A stretch of DNA of 64,000 nucleotides from Microbulbifer sp. MKSA007 (GTDB taxonomy: Bacteria > Pseudomonadota > Gammaproteobacteria > Pseudomonadales > Cellvibrionaceae), in contig CP128433.1 in NCBI GenBank assembly GCA_032615215.1, positions 2,625,501 through 2,689,500 on the forward strand. Reading direction: 5' to 3'. Positions within the stretch are counted from its first letter, which is position 1; every line of letters starts with the position of its first letter. Positions 1 to 9,369 of this stretch are shown piece by piece. The position numbers and the translations under genes are program-made. A model generated the notes under the pieces. That model worked only from the letters and a program-made list of their open reading frames with translations. It had not been told where the DNA came from and ran no database searches.

Positions 1-191
1 GTGAGCTGACACGTATAGAAGTACTTGGGGTCTGTGTGCTGCTGGGCCTGTTTCAGCTGGCATATTCGGATCTTTGGCTTAAGGCATTTCGTATGGGGCC
101 GCTAGAGTGGTTTTGGCGAACTTTAACATATTTCAGGTTTGCACCGCTGATAAAGGAAAGGGGCGTACCGGCGACCGAACAGCGCTTATAG
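1..191 (+). CDS. DUF418 (YeiB-like) membrane protein, C-terminal fragment
   Basis: The reading frame starting at base 3 is open from the window edge to a TAG at 189-191. It encodes about 62 residues: a hydrophobic stretch (VLGVCVLLGLFQLAY), then the sequence RMGPLEWFWRTLTYF. 'GPLEW-WR-LTY' near the C-terminus is a hallmark of DUF418/YeiB-type multi-pass inner-membrane proteins, whose role is poorly known. The start lies outside the window. It converges with the phosphodiesterase gene at 464-1816, and a long inverted repeat sits between the two 3' ends. An opposite-strand frame at 53-244 looks like a shadow of this gene. Family recognition rests on the short C-terminal motif only. Confidence 0.72.
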   Translation, partial: ELTRIEVLGVCVLLGLFQLAYSDLWLKAFRMGPLEWFWRTLTYFRFAPLIKERGVPATEQRL

Positions 192-357
192 AGTTCATAG
201 CTAAAATTTGGCGGGCTGCTGTTAATCTTGAGAATAGGAGTCATCGGTAGCTCGTTACCTGTACCACAGATTGTTTATTACGAGGTCTTTTAAATATTTT
301 TATAGGATGATGGGCCGTAAAGATAAGATGTTTTCACATTAAAAATAGGCATGATTG

Positions 358-410
358 AACTTGATCTGACAGGGCTTCTTCTAAGAAGCGGGTAACTGTC
401 AGATCAAGTT
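358..410. repeat. Nested inverted repeat between convergent genes (terminator or REP-like)
   Basis: The arms AACTTGATCTGACAG (358-372) and CTGTCAGATCAAGTT (396-410) are perfect 15-bp inverted repeats. Inside them is a second perfect palindrome, GCTTCTT-CT-AAGAAGC (374-389). There is no T-tract. The element lies between the 3' ends of two convergent genes. A related copy sits at 48521-48569 in the same kind of context, which argues for a dispersed terminator or REP-like element. Confidence 0.6.
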
Positions 411-463
411 GAAAGTTAGTAGATCTCTAATTACCTAAAGACAAAGAACCCTACAATATCTTT

Positions 464-1816
464 TTAGTAATCTACAGTTGTTATTATAAAGTCACCTTCA
501 ATTGTACCTTCACTATCCTGGTCAGTATAAGCAATCCAGGCTGCTGTCTCACTGGCAGCTGCCAGCTTACTTTTCAATGCGAGCGCTTCCATCATATTGC
601 GAGGCACATCGAAGTGCCATTGAGTACCCAGTGCCTGACATTCACTTTCTCCATTCGACCAGGTAGACTTACTCGTAGTCAGTGACCACATAACAGGGTA
701 ATTGATAGCGCCATCATCTTTTAAGTCGTTTACATGCAGTTCGCCATTTAACCGTCTCTTACAAGCAAATGAATAGGAACGATCACATTGGCGGTCATTA
801 AAGCGCCCGTCGCTTCTGATAACAGCGCAGTCCTCTCCGTTACCATGATCATTGGGTTCTCCCTCTCCCCAAGACCATAGTCCTTTATTTTGAAATCTGC
901 TGTCTGTAGCACTGACATCATAGTGTTCTACGGTGTTGATGCCGTCATCCCAGTTATCCAGGGAATCGTCATCGCCACTCTTCCAGTGTCTGTCCAGTCC
1001 ACCCCATCCATCGAATATTACATCGAATGACTCATTATCATCCCCAATATTGCTGTCATTTTTTGTCCAGAAAAATACGAATCTCTTTTTTCCATTTACA
1101 CCATCATGTTTACGGACTGTCTCCCGTGATAACTCTTGAGAGGGGAGTGAGGTTCGTTTATAGCTCGTGACTTCAATCCCATTGGGAAAGTCCTCTCTAT
1201 AGTCTTGGGGTGTGTAAATGTATTCCAGGCCTATCTGATCTATAAGATGATTTTTAAAAGTTACCTGGGCACCGGACGATACCGCATTTTCGATATGTAC
1301 GATTACTGTACGGTTAGTGCCATATTGATCCTGCTTGTAAGCCCAATCCCTCAAATCTCCCAATACAGTAGAGATAGGAACGCGTTGAGGATCAAGCCAG
1401 AAATTACAATAGAATGAGCCATGACAAAAATATTGTTCACCACTGAACTGATGCAGGTCCAGCTCAATAATTTCAGCACCAATATCAATTTGGTCTTTAA
1501 CCCTGGCAGATTGTTCAGAGCCTACCCAGATAGCACCATAGGCATCAGAGTTATAACTGTTGTGTGTTGCAAGGACTTGTGTATAGCGAATTGGTGTTGA
1601 GTAAGTCAGGCGCCGTTGTAGCTCGAGTGCATATTTTGCGTGGTCATTGGTACCTTGTTCTGTCTCGTAATCGTAATAGAGGTTGAATTGAACCAACATT
1701 GAATAGGGATCGGTCTTTGCAAATAGAGGTGTACTCATCAACGTTATATAACTAAATAGAGCGATACAAATCTTCTTTAGCCCTTTCGAGAGTGGCCATG
1801 AATAGTTTTTTTTCAT
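464..1816 (-). CDS. Secreted PI-PLC-like phosphodiesterase with C-type lectin domain
   Basis: 450 aa with a signal peptide (basic start, hydrophobic 16-32, cleavage near LFA-KT). Residues ~75-260 look like a PLC-X/PI-PLC-like TIM barrel: the THNSYN motif (His85), IELDLH (Glu118/Asp120) and a second His in YFCHGSF (His132) match the general acid/base and metal positions of that superfamily. Residues ~300-375 resemble a C-type lectin fold: W-WGEGEPND, then EDC, FND-QC and FACKR, including the EPN carbohydrate motif and paired cysteines. The C-terminal ~70 aa are unassigned. It probably acts outside the cell on phospho-lipid or glycosyl-inositol substrates, with the lectin domain targeting it to glycans (inference). 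It is monocistronic and convergent with the DUF418 gene. Confidence 0.75.
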   Translation of the reverse strand: MKKNYSWPLSKGLKKICIALFSYITLMSTPLFAKTDPYSMLVQFNLYYDYETEQGTNDHAKYALELQRRLTYSTPIRYTQVLATHNSYNSDAYGAIWVGSEQSARVKDQIDIGAEIIELDLHQFSGEQYFCHGSFYCNFWLDPQRVPISTVLGDLRDWAYKQDQYGTNRTVIVHIENAVSSGAQVTFKNHLIDQIGLEYIYTPQDYREDFPNGIEVTSYKRTSLPSQELSRETVRKHDGVNGKKRFVFFWTKNDSNIGDDNESFDVIFDGWGGLDRHWKSGDDDSLDNWDDGINTVEHYDVSATDSRFQNKGLWSWGEGEPNDHGNGEDCAVIRSDGRFNDRQCDRSYSFACKRRLNGELHVNDLKDDGAINYPVMWSLTTSKSTWSNGESECQALGTQWHFDVPRNMMEALALKSKLAAASETAAWIAYTDQDSEGTIEGDFIITTVDY

Positions 1817-2279
1817 TATTATTCCTACTGTTCGCCTGAGTTTGTTATTTTTTAAACAGATTTAATTGCGCTCTCTATTACGACTGCCGAGATAAAAGTA
1901 ATCGCATGCAGCAATACTTGCGTCTCTAAACGTATGAAGTTTATTTCTACCCATCTCCCTTGTGAGGTCGGATATCAGGAACTTCAATAATCTTCAAATG
2001 TTTTAAGTATAAACCCCTGAAGGGCAATAGAGTGCAAAAGCAATGATATCGAAAAGATATAACCTGTTAGCCACTTTAAATGTATTAACGAGAAGCACCT
2101 CACAAAGTTATAGTTTTAGAATGCTTAAATCAAAAACTATTTACTATTATTTAAAGGTTAAACACTTTCTAGCTAATACCCTAATAGTCAATCGGTGACG
2201 AAATGGTAATCAAAAAGCGAACTGCTCGTGGAAGTAGCGATAGATAGCATATAAGTAAAATAGGGTAATAAGGGTAGGG
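1817..2279. other. Intergenic region, no gene seen
   Basis: 463 bp of AT-rich sequence between the start of the phosphodiesterase gene and the end of the O-methyltransferase gene. All frames are broken by stops. It presumably carries the promoter of the leftward phosphodiesterase gene, but I see no convincing -35/-10 pair, repeat or RNA structure. Confidence 0.5.
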
Positions 2280-3322
2280 CTAGGGTTTTCTGGCCGATAA
2301 TACCGAGAAATAGCCGAGTGCCTGGTATGATTGAGGATTTACAAATCCTGCTGTCTCAAGCATCCGATAAAGCGCTTTGGCTGAGTATAGTTGGGAGCCG
2401 TGGTTCATAAACAAATGAAAGCAGAACAAGCTTGGCGTTAAACGAGTATCATCGAAGAGCATATCGTGAATAAATACCTGCCCACCTTTTGGTAAAAGTG
2501 CGAAGGCTCTGTCGATCAAGATTTGGCATGTAGCATACTGCCAATCGTGCAACACATTGCTAAAGCAAATGCCATCGAACCCCTCAGGCCATGGGTCTCT
2601 AAAGAAATCCCCTTTAACTATCTGGATTTGCTGGTCTTTCTTGAACTTACTTATATACAATGCTGCTATATCGCAAACCGGCGGCAGGTCGAAGAGCAGC
2701 GCATTGCGCTCAGGATAGGTATCGCAGAAGGCGAGAGCAATGGTTCCAGAGCCTCCACCGGCATCGAGTAGGGTTTGAGCGTTTTCAAAAATACCGCAGG
2801 AAGCAGCCTCAACTGCGGAGGCAAACCCCTGCGAATGCATCAGATGAGTAAAAGCTGCTGCTGAGTCATCGTCCATGTCATTTTTTTGCCACATGTCGGT
2901 TACAGAGCGACCTTTACATTCCAGCTCATATTCTCTTTGTAAGCTGGTGAGTATCTTTTTATCCAGGTGATTGATGTCATAGATTTGAAAAGGATCGAGT
3001 AAGACTTCCCCCAATAGTAGTGACTATTTTTGGAGAGGTAGCATTTCCCCAGCTCTGTATTTTTCACTTGTTGTTTGTCGAAGCAGATATACCCCAAATG
3101 ACTCAGAATCAACAGAAAGAAGCCCATTCCTTTATTGCTGAGCTGCAATTCCTTACTGAGTGCTTCGCAGGAATCGTAACCGCGTTCAATTAGCCCGGTG
3201 ATATCCAACCTTGCAGAAACCATCAGGCAGGCAAAATTATAGTTTCCCATAAGACGGTCCCACATAGGGCCGTCGGATGCACTAGGGGGAGTTATGATTT
3301 GAGTTCTACCGCTATTTCCCAT
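2280..3322 (-). pseudogene. Family-2 O-methyltransferase, split by a one-base frameshift
   Basis: Two overlapping frames together encode one SAM-dependent O-methyltransferase of the plant/fungal 'Methyltransf_2' type. The first ~103 residues (from MGNSGRTQ) form the winged-helix dimerisation half. The reading then breaks at a C5 run on the + strand (3008-3012). In the other frame follows the catalytic half, with motif I LLDAGGGSG, an acidic FDLPPVCD, and SNVLHDW carrying the catalytic-type His. Adding one G to the G5 run gives TAT-TGG-GGG-GAA-GTC and a continuous 347-aa protein, the normal family length. The first frame overlaps the upstream ligase gene by 11 nt, so the gene is the last of a three-gene operon. 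It could be a sequencing error, a slippage site or a young pseudogene. The acceptor is unknown. Confidence 0.75.
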
Positions 3323-4502
3323 CGCTCATTCTCCAAATTACCCGGGGAACTTTGTTGGTGCGTTCGATACGCTTAAGTCGCTCGGCTTTTTGTATTGTGA
3401 AGGACTGAGGGTACTGTCTGACAACAGAGGCGAGGTTGTGAATGTTGTACAAAATACGCTCACAGATGCTCTTGGCACTTGCCGTGCCTGTGAACTGAAC
3501 GACTATTGAATCGGCAGACTTTTTTGTTTGTGTGTCGCCGCTGAGAAGTAGTTGAACTTCTTCGACGCCTTCACATTCATAGGTGAGTTCTATGATCTTA
3601 TTGAGGTCCAGAAGGGCGCTGCATAACCCGACATTGTCATCTGCTCTCCCCTGAATAGATAGGCCATTAGGGCGACCACAGGGACAAGTTGCTTTTTGGA
3701 TTAGGTCACCTAACCGGTAACGCACTATGGGTACTGTCCACCCTGTACCTACACGGGTAAGCAGGGCGCCTTGATCGTCAGTTTCGATCAATTGGTCAGC
3801 TAAAAGGTGATATATGTTCAAATCACACTCAGGGGAATTGACAGCAATGCTATTGGTTTCTACCGATCCATAGTCGCACCACAGCCCAGCATCAGGAAAA
3901 GCCTTACGTATGACCTTCAACTTTGCTTTGGTCCAAGGTTCCCCCATCCAGATAATTGTCTTTATTGGGAGTTGGCGGCCTGAACCTAGTACACCTTCGG
4001 CAAAATCTGCCAGTCCTGTGGGTGCGCCAGCAAGTGAGTCCACATCGATGTTATGTAGAAGTTCCAGCCAATTCTCCACCTCACCGGGTATAAAGGGGCC
4101 TGTAGGTGCAATGGTGCATTTGGAAGCCTCTGCCAGTGTTTGAATAAAGTAGTGTGCACCCCATAGCCGCCCAGGATTAAAGAGATTAAGAAGAACACTT
4201 TGAGAGCTGAGCGGGCGCCATTCCTTGAGCAATCTTTGAATTGCCTGGTGATAAGGTGTATAGGCCAGCTTCGGCTTTCCAGTTGTGCCGCCGCTAGACA
4301 TGATAATGGCTCCGTGTTCCTGCGCGGCATTTTGGCTGATATGTTTCAGTTCAACGGGGCCACAAACGGGAATGTCATCGAGACATACGGCAGAAACCGG
4401 TATATCTGGTCCACCGTAGAGTGAAAGACTGCGGGCGTGGGCGAGAATGGCATTCCAATCCAGGTGGCCGATGTTCATAGCGTTAAGGTAGCTCCCGTTC
4501 AA
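3312..4502 (-). CDS. PaaK-like AMP-forming acyl/aryl-CoA ligase
   Basis: 396 aa from a TTG codon preceded by AGGAAG at 7 nt; an ATG eight codons in (MNIGHLDW) is an alternative start. The phosphate-binding loop MSSGGTTGKPK lies at ~78-88. YGSVETN, RYRLGDLI and the cysteine pair in TCPCGRPNGLSIQGRADD (~275-290) are typical of phenylacetate-CoA ligase (PaaK) family enzymes, which adenylate a carboxylate and transfer it to CoA. It is slightly shorter than PaaK (~430). It lies downstream of a CoA-transferase and upstream of an O-methyltransferase, which suggests a small pathway that activates and methylates a carboxylic acid. The substrate cannot be read from the sequence. Confidence 0.82.
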   Translation of the reverse strand: MNGSYLNAMNIGHLDWNAILAHARSLSLYGGPDIPVSAVCLDDIPVCGPVELKHISQNAAQEHGAIIMSSGGTTGKPKLAYTPYHQAIQRLLKEWRPLSSQSVLLNLFNPGRLWGAHYFIQTLAEASKCTIAPTGPFIPGEVENWLELLHNIDVDSLAGAPTGLADFAEGVLGSGRQLPIKTIIWMGEPWTKAKLKVIRKAFPDAGLWCDYGSVETNSIAVNSPECDLNIYHLLADQLIETDDQGALLTRVGTGWTVPIVRYRLGDLIQKATCPCGRPNGLSIQGRADDNVGLCSALLDLNKIIELTYECEGVEEVQLLLSGDTQTKKSADSIVVQFTGTASAKSICERILYNIHNLASVVRQYPQSFTIQKAERLKRIERTNKVPRVIWRMSDGK

Positions 4503-4620
4503 TCCCGTCTTCCTGGGGTGGTGAGGTATCGGGTGGAACTGAGGAAATTGTAGTAACAGGGCGCCTAGGTAGAGGGTGGTCTGGCCAATTGGGAGTTATC
4601 CTCATCAGTACCGATGCATT

Positions 4621-5838
4621 TCAGCAGCAATAGATCACGCCAGCTTTTGCCAGGGACTCCACTTCATCTTGTAGGATACCCAAGTCACCAAGGATCTCTC
4701 GAGTGTTCTCTCCGTAAAGTGGTGCTTGCTGGAAAGGCACTGGAGGAGTGTCGGGAATAGAGAAGGGGGCGTTTATAAATTGTATTGAGTCACGGCTTGT
4801 ACTGCGTGTATAAGGAATTGATACAGTCTTGTCGTTATCTTGGACATAGGGGTTGTTAAGCGCCTCGGCGATATCATAGACCGGGGCACAGGGGATTTTA
4901 CCCTCCATTTGAGCGCACCATTCTTTTGTTGTTCTCTTCTGGAAGTGCTGGTCTAGAGCTTCTGTCAGCAGCTCTCTGTTTTGCATCCTGCTTTCATTGG
5001 TCAAAAAGCGGGCATTAGTTTGTAATAAATCGGAGCCTAGTTCGTGACAAAGCATTTCCCAGAATTTCTGGGTTAAGCAGGCCACGTAAAACCAACCATC
5101 TGCTGTCTTTACTAATTGGCAAGGTGCTTGGGATGCGTGGGCTGAGCGAGGTTGCTTCCCTGGGACTATCCCCTCGTTGAGAAACCATAACCCTTGGTAG
5201 CAGAGGCAATTTAGCGCAATATCGAATAAGTTAGTGTCAAAATCACCGCCTTTTCCTGTGACTTCGGTCCTCAGTAACCCTGAAACGGTACAGAGGGCTG
5301 AATAGACACTCCCCAGGAGATCCACTACTGACACGCCAACTTTGGTTGGGATCGATCCTGGTTCTCCAGTCACTGACATCCAACCAGTTTCTGCCTGCAT
5401 AAGGAAATCATATCCTGGCCAGTGCTTTCTATTGTTGTCTCTGCCATACCCTGAGAGATGGGTACAAACTATTTTGGGGTTCGCCACTTTGAGGTCAGCA
5501 TAGGTAACGCCTAACTCTTCGGGCAAAGAACCTCGAAAGTTGTCGATAACAGCATGTGAGTTATTCACAAGCTTCAAGAATACCTCCCTGCCAGTGGGAT
5601 CCCTGATATCCAGGGCCAAGCTCTTCTTGTTGTGGAGCGTCGATTCACTTGTCTCATTGTCTTCGCGAGCTTCATCAAGATAGATAGATCCCATTTTTCT
5701 AAGTGGATTCCCACCTTGTTTGGGGTCTTCAATATTGACTACTTCTGCGCCCAGAAAAGCTAGTAAAGTGCCATGAAAGGACCCTGCGCCCCAGGTTTCG
5801 AATGAAAGAATACGCTTTCCGTGGAGAGGGAGCATCAT
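4621..5838 (-). CDS. CaiB/BaiF family (class III) CoA-transferase
   Basis: 405 aa from the internal MMLPLHGKRIL; an upstream in-frame ATG at 5889 would add 17 residues unlike the family. The Rossmann-type start GKRILSFETWGAGSF, the block LGAEVVNIEDP, the stretch NKKSLALDI, and DNFRGSLPEELGV / LSGYGRD are characteristic of class III CoA-transferases. The catalytic Asp fits FDIALN (~residue 209). The C-terminal block ending in LGDLGI is also conserved. These enzymes move CoA between carboxylic acids without a covalent enzyme-CoA thioester. It is the first gene of a leftward operon with the PaaK-like ligase (118 bp downstream) and the O-methyltransferase. The substrate is unknown. Confidence 0.87.
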   Translation of the reverse strand: MMLPLHGKRILSFETWGAGSFHGTLLAFLGAEVVNIEDPKQGGNPLRKMGSIYLDEAREDNETSESTLHNKKSLALDIRDPTGREVFLKLVNNSHAVIDNFRGSLPEELGVTYADLKVANPKIVCTHLSGYGRDNNRKHWPGYDFLMQAETGWMSVTGEPGSIPTKVGVSVVDLLGSVYSALCTVSGLLRTEVTGKGGDFDTNLFDIALNCLCYQGLWFLNEGIVPGKQPRSAHASQAPCQLVKTADGWFYVACLTQKFWEMLCHELGSDLLQTNARFLTNESRMQNRELLTEALDQHFQKRTTKEWCAQMEGKIPCAPVYDIAEALNNPYVQDNDKTVSIPYTRSTSRDSIQFINAPFSIPDTPPVPFQQAPLYGENTREILGDLGILQDEVESLAKAGVIYCC

Positions 5839-5889
5839 GATATACCTGATTTGCGCAAACAAAATTAATGGCCAGCCAAGTTTTGCCAC

Positions 5890-6800
5890 TTAGTTACAAG
5901 TGGGTATTAGTTTATAGATCACTGTGTAATTCTGATGTGGGAAAAGAGAGTACGAAGTTTGCATTGGTTATTAGGATCTATTGAAGTTACGGCGGACATT
6001 GAGTGTTTAATTATTCCTCTTAGGTTTGACTGACAAATAGTATCCCGATCCGAGAAATAGTTTTTACATAGTAGTAAGTCTAAGTATGCGCCACCAACGC
6101 ACAACCGGGTATTGCAAACTAGACTCTTTGAGATCCAGTTAATGGCTTTTAAGGATGTGAATATGGATCGTTTTCATATCAGTAGGGTGGAGTTATATGC
6201 GATAGCCGATAAATGTGCGCCGCCAAAATGATATTTTTTTGCGTGACAACCCTGGACGCAATTTCGTATTCATTGACCGGGGTTGCCACAAAGAATCTTG
6301 ATGCTGAGGTAAATGTTATGCCAGCATAAAATAGTTGGTCAAATGACATAAAACGGCAAGGGATCGCGGAGTGTCCTGATTTTCAGCCCTCCTCCTTGTG
6401 TTGCTCGGCATCAAAGTATGAATAATATAAGAGTATCGTTTTTGATTGTTGTTTATATCTGAAATTCAGAGTATTTAAACGGCGTGTATAAATCTAACGG
6501 CTTCGTTCTTACATTGTTGGTTTATGCCCGTTCATCACTTTGCTAACACCTTTCGCTACCCTGGCAGTAAATTGAGCCCTGGAAGTTAGGAGTAACTGCT
6601 ATTTTTAAATTTATAGGAGTACAAATTTACTTTGAATCCATAGCTTTTCATTGCATAAGAACACCATTTGTCGATATCAAGATGGGAGCTTTGACAAATT
6701 GTTTTTTGTTCCGCTGTAAAGGACTTTTAGTCATATCGACAAATCAATGTATTGGATTCTGTGAGGGTCTTGAGTTGTGTAAAGCGACAAGGAGGTTACT
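5890..6800. other. Long intergenic region between divergent genes
   Basis: About 900 bp of AT-rich sequence separate the leftward CoA-transferase operon from the rightward outer-membrane protein gene. A leftward frame at 5919-6104 and a short rightward frame from 6142 have no recognisable features or good RBS. Apart from the inverted repeat and promoter-like sequence near 6666-6744 I find no gene, RNA or mobile-element end. Confidence 0.45.
6666..6744 (+). promoter_or_regulatory. Promoter-like sequence bracketed by a 12-bp inverted repeat
   Basis: A perfect inverted repeat, ATTTGTCGATAT (6666-6677) and ATATCGACAAAT (6733-6744), encloses a consensus -35 TTGACA (6691-6696) and a weak -10 (TGTAAA, 6715-6720, 18-bp spacing). 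It lies 57-135 bp upstream of the outer-membrane protein start. The geometry suggests a promoter whose flanks are bound by a dimeric regulator, but the regulator is unknown. Confidence 0.4.
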
Positions 6801-7559
6801 ATGCGCCTGCACTCAGCTGTCATTATTGGATCACTTATTTTTTCCATGGAGGCCATAGCTGCTGACTATGGTAGTCTAGAAAACCCGTGGGGGGTTCGTC
6901 CATATATTTCACTGAATGGTGGAGTTAATAGGCTGGAGGTTAAGCAGGATTATCGTACTGTGGGTGTATTTTATGACCCATATTTCTACTACGATTATTT
7001 TTACGAATATAGTTACTACAAAACCTCAAGTTCAGGAAGTGAGCCTTGGGGCAGCGTCGATATCGGGATCGACTTCAATGGCTACCCGTTTGAACTTCGC
7101 TTTAGCTATGGCAGAACAAATTTAGGGCGATCGATATTGGTAGAAAATATCGATTATATCGATGACGAAGTTACAGTTGTTGAGCGATACCAGGTCAATC
7201 AGAAACATCGCTTGGATGTATTTTCAATTACAGGAACTCTGGATTTATCTTGGTATTGCGACAGGTCCTGCATGTATTTGTTGTTGGGCTATAGTTTTGC
7301 GCAGCTGGACTGGTCATATACTATGGATGAATTTTACGCTGGTGGTAACTATTATGGGTCAAATGAATTCAGTAAAAGCTATTTCCATGTAGGTCTAGGT
7401 GCGCGATACAACTTTAATAATTCTTTCCGTATAAGTGCCGAATACATGCTGCATAATGTTGGTAAGGTGGGGGAGTATTATATAAATGACTTTGATCATA
7501 TAGAATTTGATTTAAGGAACCTTAATGTGTTGCAAGTTGGTATATCCTTTATATTCTGA
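6801..7559 (+). CDS. Outer-membrane beta-barrel protein, aromatic-rich
   Basis: 252 aa with a near-perfect RBS (AAGGAGG, 5 nt before ATG) and a signal peptide (MRLHSAVIIGSLIFSMEAIA-AD). The mature protein alternates polar and aromatic residues in strands such as FELRFSYGRTNL, YFHVGLGARYNF and FRISAEYMLHNV, and ends in Phe (VLQVGISFIF), the usual C-terminal signature of BamA-assembled barrels. It is the size of 8-stranded OmpA/OmpW-like porins. A cluster of tyrosines at ~50-70 (DPYFYYDYFYEYSYY) is unusual and probably lies in the first extracellular loop. Two cysteines (WYCDRSCMY) may form a small disulfide. No specific ligand can be assigned. The gene is convergent with pchD. Confidence 0.65.
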   Translation: MRLHSAVIIGSLIFSMEAIAADYGSLENPWGVRPYISLNGGVNRLEVKQDYRTVGVFYDPYFYYDYFYEYSYYKTSSSGSEPWGSVDIGIDFNGYPFELRFSYGRTNLGRSILVENIDYIDDEVTVVERYQVNQKHRLDVFSITGTLDLSWYCDRSCMYLLLGYSFAQLDWSYTMDEFYAGGNYYGSNEFSKSYFHVGLGARYNFNNSFRISAEYMLHNVGKVGEYYINDFDHIEFDLRNLNVLQVGISFIF

Positions 7560-7582
7560 TTTATACTTCTTGTTCATTTAAA

Positions 7583-7613
7583 ATGAAAGTATGGGTTAAA
7601 GCCATACTTTCAT
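7583..7613. terminator. Bidirectional terminator between OMP gene and pchD
   Basis: A perfect 12-bp stem, ATGAAAGTATGG (7583-7594) and CCATACTTTCAT (7602-7613), with a 7-nt loop. It lies between the 3' ends of two convergent genes and is flanked by AT-rich sequence on both sides. Confidence 0.65.
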
Positions 7614-7643
7614 GAATATGGGTGCTCAATCTCTCAAATAGTA

Positions 7644-9248
7644 CTAATCGATAAGATCTAAGAGCTTCCTCTTATCAACTTTCCCGACTGCGGTAACCGG
7701 CAGACGAGATAACACTTTAAGCTGCTCAGGTAGCTTAAAGCTGGCCAGGCCCCTTTCGGTTAAGAAGTCGCGCAACGTTTGCAAGCTTGGCGCTTTATCC
7801 GTACATACGATAGTCGCTCCAACTTGCTCTCCCATTTCTTGGTCTGGCAAAGCAATGATAGCTGCTTGTTGGATGCTGGGGTGGGCGAGTAGATGCTCTT
7901 CAATTTCGTCACATGCAAATGTTTCCCCGCCCCGATTTACAACATCTTTGAGTCGTCCAGTAACTACAATATTGCCATTGTCCAGAATGCGTACACGATC
8001 CCCGCTGCAATAGAATCCATCTGGGGTAAAAGCGCGTCGGTTATGTTCTTCTGCACGGTAATAGCCTCTCAGTGTATAGGGGCCGCGAGTAAGCAGTTCT
8101 CCTTCTTCTCCGGCTTTCACTTCCTGCCCGTACTCATCAACCACTTTTAGAGTATCGAGGGAACTCATAGGTCTTCCTTGAGTATTGGTGATGGTTTCAT
8201 TGTTATCTTCGCGATGGGTGTAACAAATCAACCCTTCGGCCATTCCGAATACCTGCTGTAGTGCACCGGGAAAAGCATCTATCGCAGCATAGGCGTCAGT
8301 TGGACTCAGTTTTGAGCCACCAACTTGAAGTAAGCGGAGAGAGCTTAAATCAGCATCTTCCCATTCTGTCGCTGCAGTCCAGACTTGAGCCAGTGCTGGG
8401 ACCAGGGCTGTGGCGGTTACGCCGTAACGCTCTATCAGCTCAAAGCAGTAGTCCGGGCTTGCATCTTTGGTGAATATTACCTGCCCACCCATGGATAGCG
8501 TGCCCAGAATGCCGGGGCAACCCAATGGAAAATTATGGGCGGCGGGGAGTACTGCCAGATAGATTTCATCTTTTCCTAAATTACAAGCAGCCGTAGCGCA
8601 GGTAATGTTGTAGCGATAGTCATTGTGGGAGCGTGGAATAAGTTTCGGAAGTCCTGTAGTGCCACCGGAAACGAGGAATAGAGCTGGGGCGTTGGGGTCT
8701 ACGGGAACAGGGGTGAAGCCTTGGCATTCTCTTCTGGGCAGGGAGGGGAATGTGTCATTTTCATCAGAACTGTATATGCCTCGCAAAGTCGGAGATTGCG
8801 AAGCAATTTGTTCTATCATGCTGTGACGGCTTGCATCACTTTCCGCTCCTGAAGTGATATAGATACTGGCACCCGAGACCTGTGCAAAATGGCATATTTC
8901 ATTTTGGCGATGCGCAGGCAAAGCTAGTACAGGAACCAGTCCCGCTCGAAATAAGCCGAGCAGGGTTGTAATAAAACTGACCTGATTGCTCCACTGGAGT
9001 ATTGCCCGCTCCCCAACTTTGTAGCCTTGTTCCACCAGGCCTGCAGCAATGCTATCGGCCTCATTAACCAATTCAGCATAAGTTAATTGATCCGATAGGT
9101 CCCGAACTGCGCATTGATTGGGAAAGTTTTTCGCATTACGTGTGATCAGCTCCCAAATAGGTTGGTTATCCCAAATTCCTTGTTGCTGATAGAAATCCTC
9201 TAGTTCCTTTGGGTGAGGCGTGTATCCATTAAGTAAATTATTTTCCAT
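7644..9248 (-). CDS. pchD: Salicyl-AMP ligase (aryl acid adenylating enzyme, PchD/YbtE-like)
   Basis: 534 aa; ATG preceded by AGGAG at 6 nt. It has the family's opening block (FYQQQGIWDNQPIWELI), P-loop FLVSGGTTGLPKL (~195), A5 FGMAEGLICYT, hinge SGDRVRI with VTGRLKDVVNRGGE, and the A10 lysine in TAVGKVDKRKLL. The pocket motif AHNFPLGCPG has Cys where 2,3-dihydroxybenzoate enzymes (DhbE/EntE) have Ser, which by the known code favours salicylate. It should adenylate salicylate and load it onto the aryl carrier domain at the start of the first NRPS. It is transcribed away from the rest of the locus, divergently from pchC across 121 bp, so co-regulation from that gap is likely. Confidence 0.9.
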   Translation of the reverse strand: MENNLLNGYTPHPKELEDFYQQQGIWDNQPIWELITRNAKNFPNQCAVRDLSDQLTYAELVNEADSIAAGLVEQGYKVGERAILQWSNQVSFITTLLGLFRAGLVPVLALPAHRQNEICHFAQVSGASIYITSGAESDASRHSMIEQIASQSPTLRGIYSSDENDTFPSLPRRECQGFTPVPVDPNAPALFLVSGGTTGLPKLIPRSHNDYRYNITCATAACNLGKDEIYLAVLPAAHNFPLGCPGILGTLSMGGQVIFTKDASPDYCFELIERYGVTATALVPALAQVWTAATEWEDADLSSLRLLQVGGSKLSPTDAYAAIDAFPGALQQVFGMAEGLICYTHREDNNETITNTQGRPMSSLDTLKVVDEYGQEVKAGEEGELLTRGPYTLRGYYRAEEHNRRAFTPDGFYCSGDRVRILDNGNIVVTGRLKDVVNRGGETFACDEIEEHLLAHPSIQQAAIIALPDQEMGEQVGATIVCTDKAPSLQTLRDFLTERGLASFKLPEQLKVLSRLPVTAVGKVDKRKLLDLID

Positions 9249-9369
9249 GCTGGTCTCCTGAAATGTTTGGGTGGAGCAGGGGAGTGTTTTTTTGAATCTT
9301 CTTCAGATTTCTAAATTAAGAATTAACAGTTAGTATTCACGGCTTCAAATTTCTTATTGAGATAAATCT

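Noticed and set aside
53..244. Leftward 63-aa frame at the left edge
   Set aside because: The opposite strand encodes a recognisable DUF418 C-terminus in the same bases; the leftward frame lacks family resemblance.
3008..3012. Programmed ribosomal frameshift in the O-methyltransferase
   Set aside because: No slippery heptamer of the usual type, no stimulatory structure noted, and related breaks occur at other G/C5 runs, so error or slippage mutation is simpler.
5919..6104. Leftward 61-aa frame upstream of the CoA-transferase
   Set aside because: No RBS, no recognisable feature, AT-rich intergenic context.
9249..9369. Fur box between pchD and pchC
   Set aside because: AT-rich and suggestive, but no 19-bp stretch matches the consensus clearly enough by eye.
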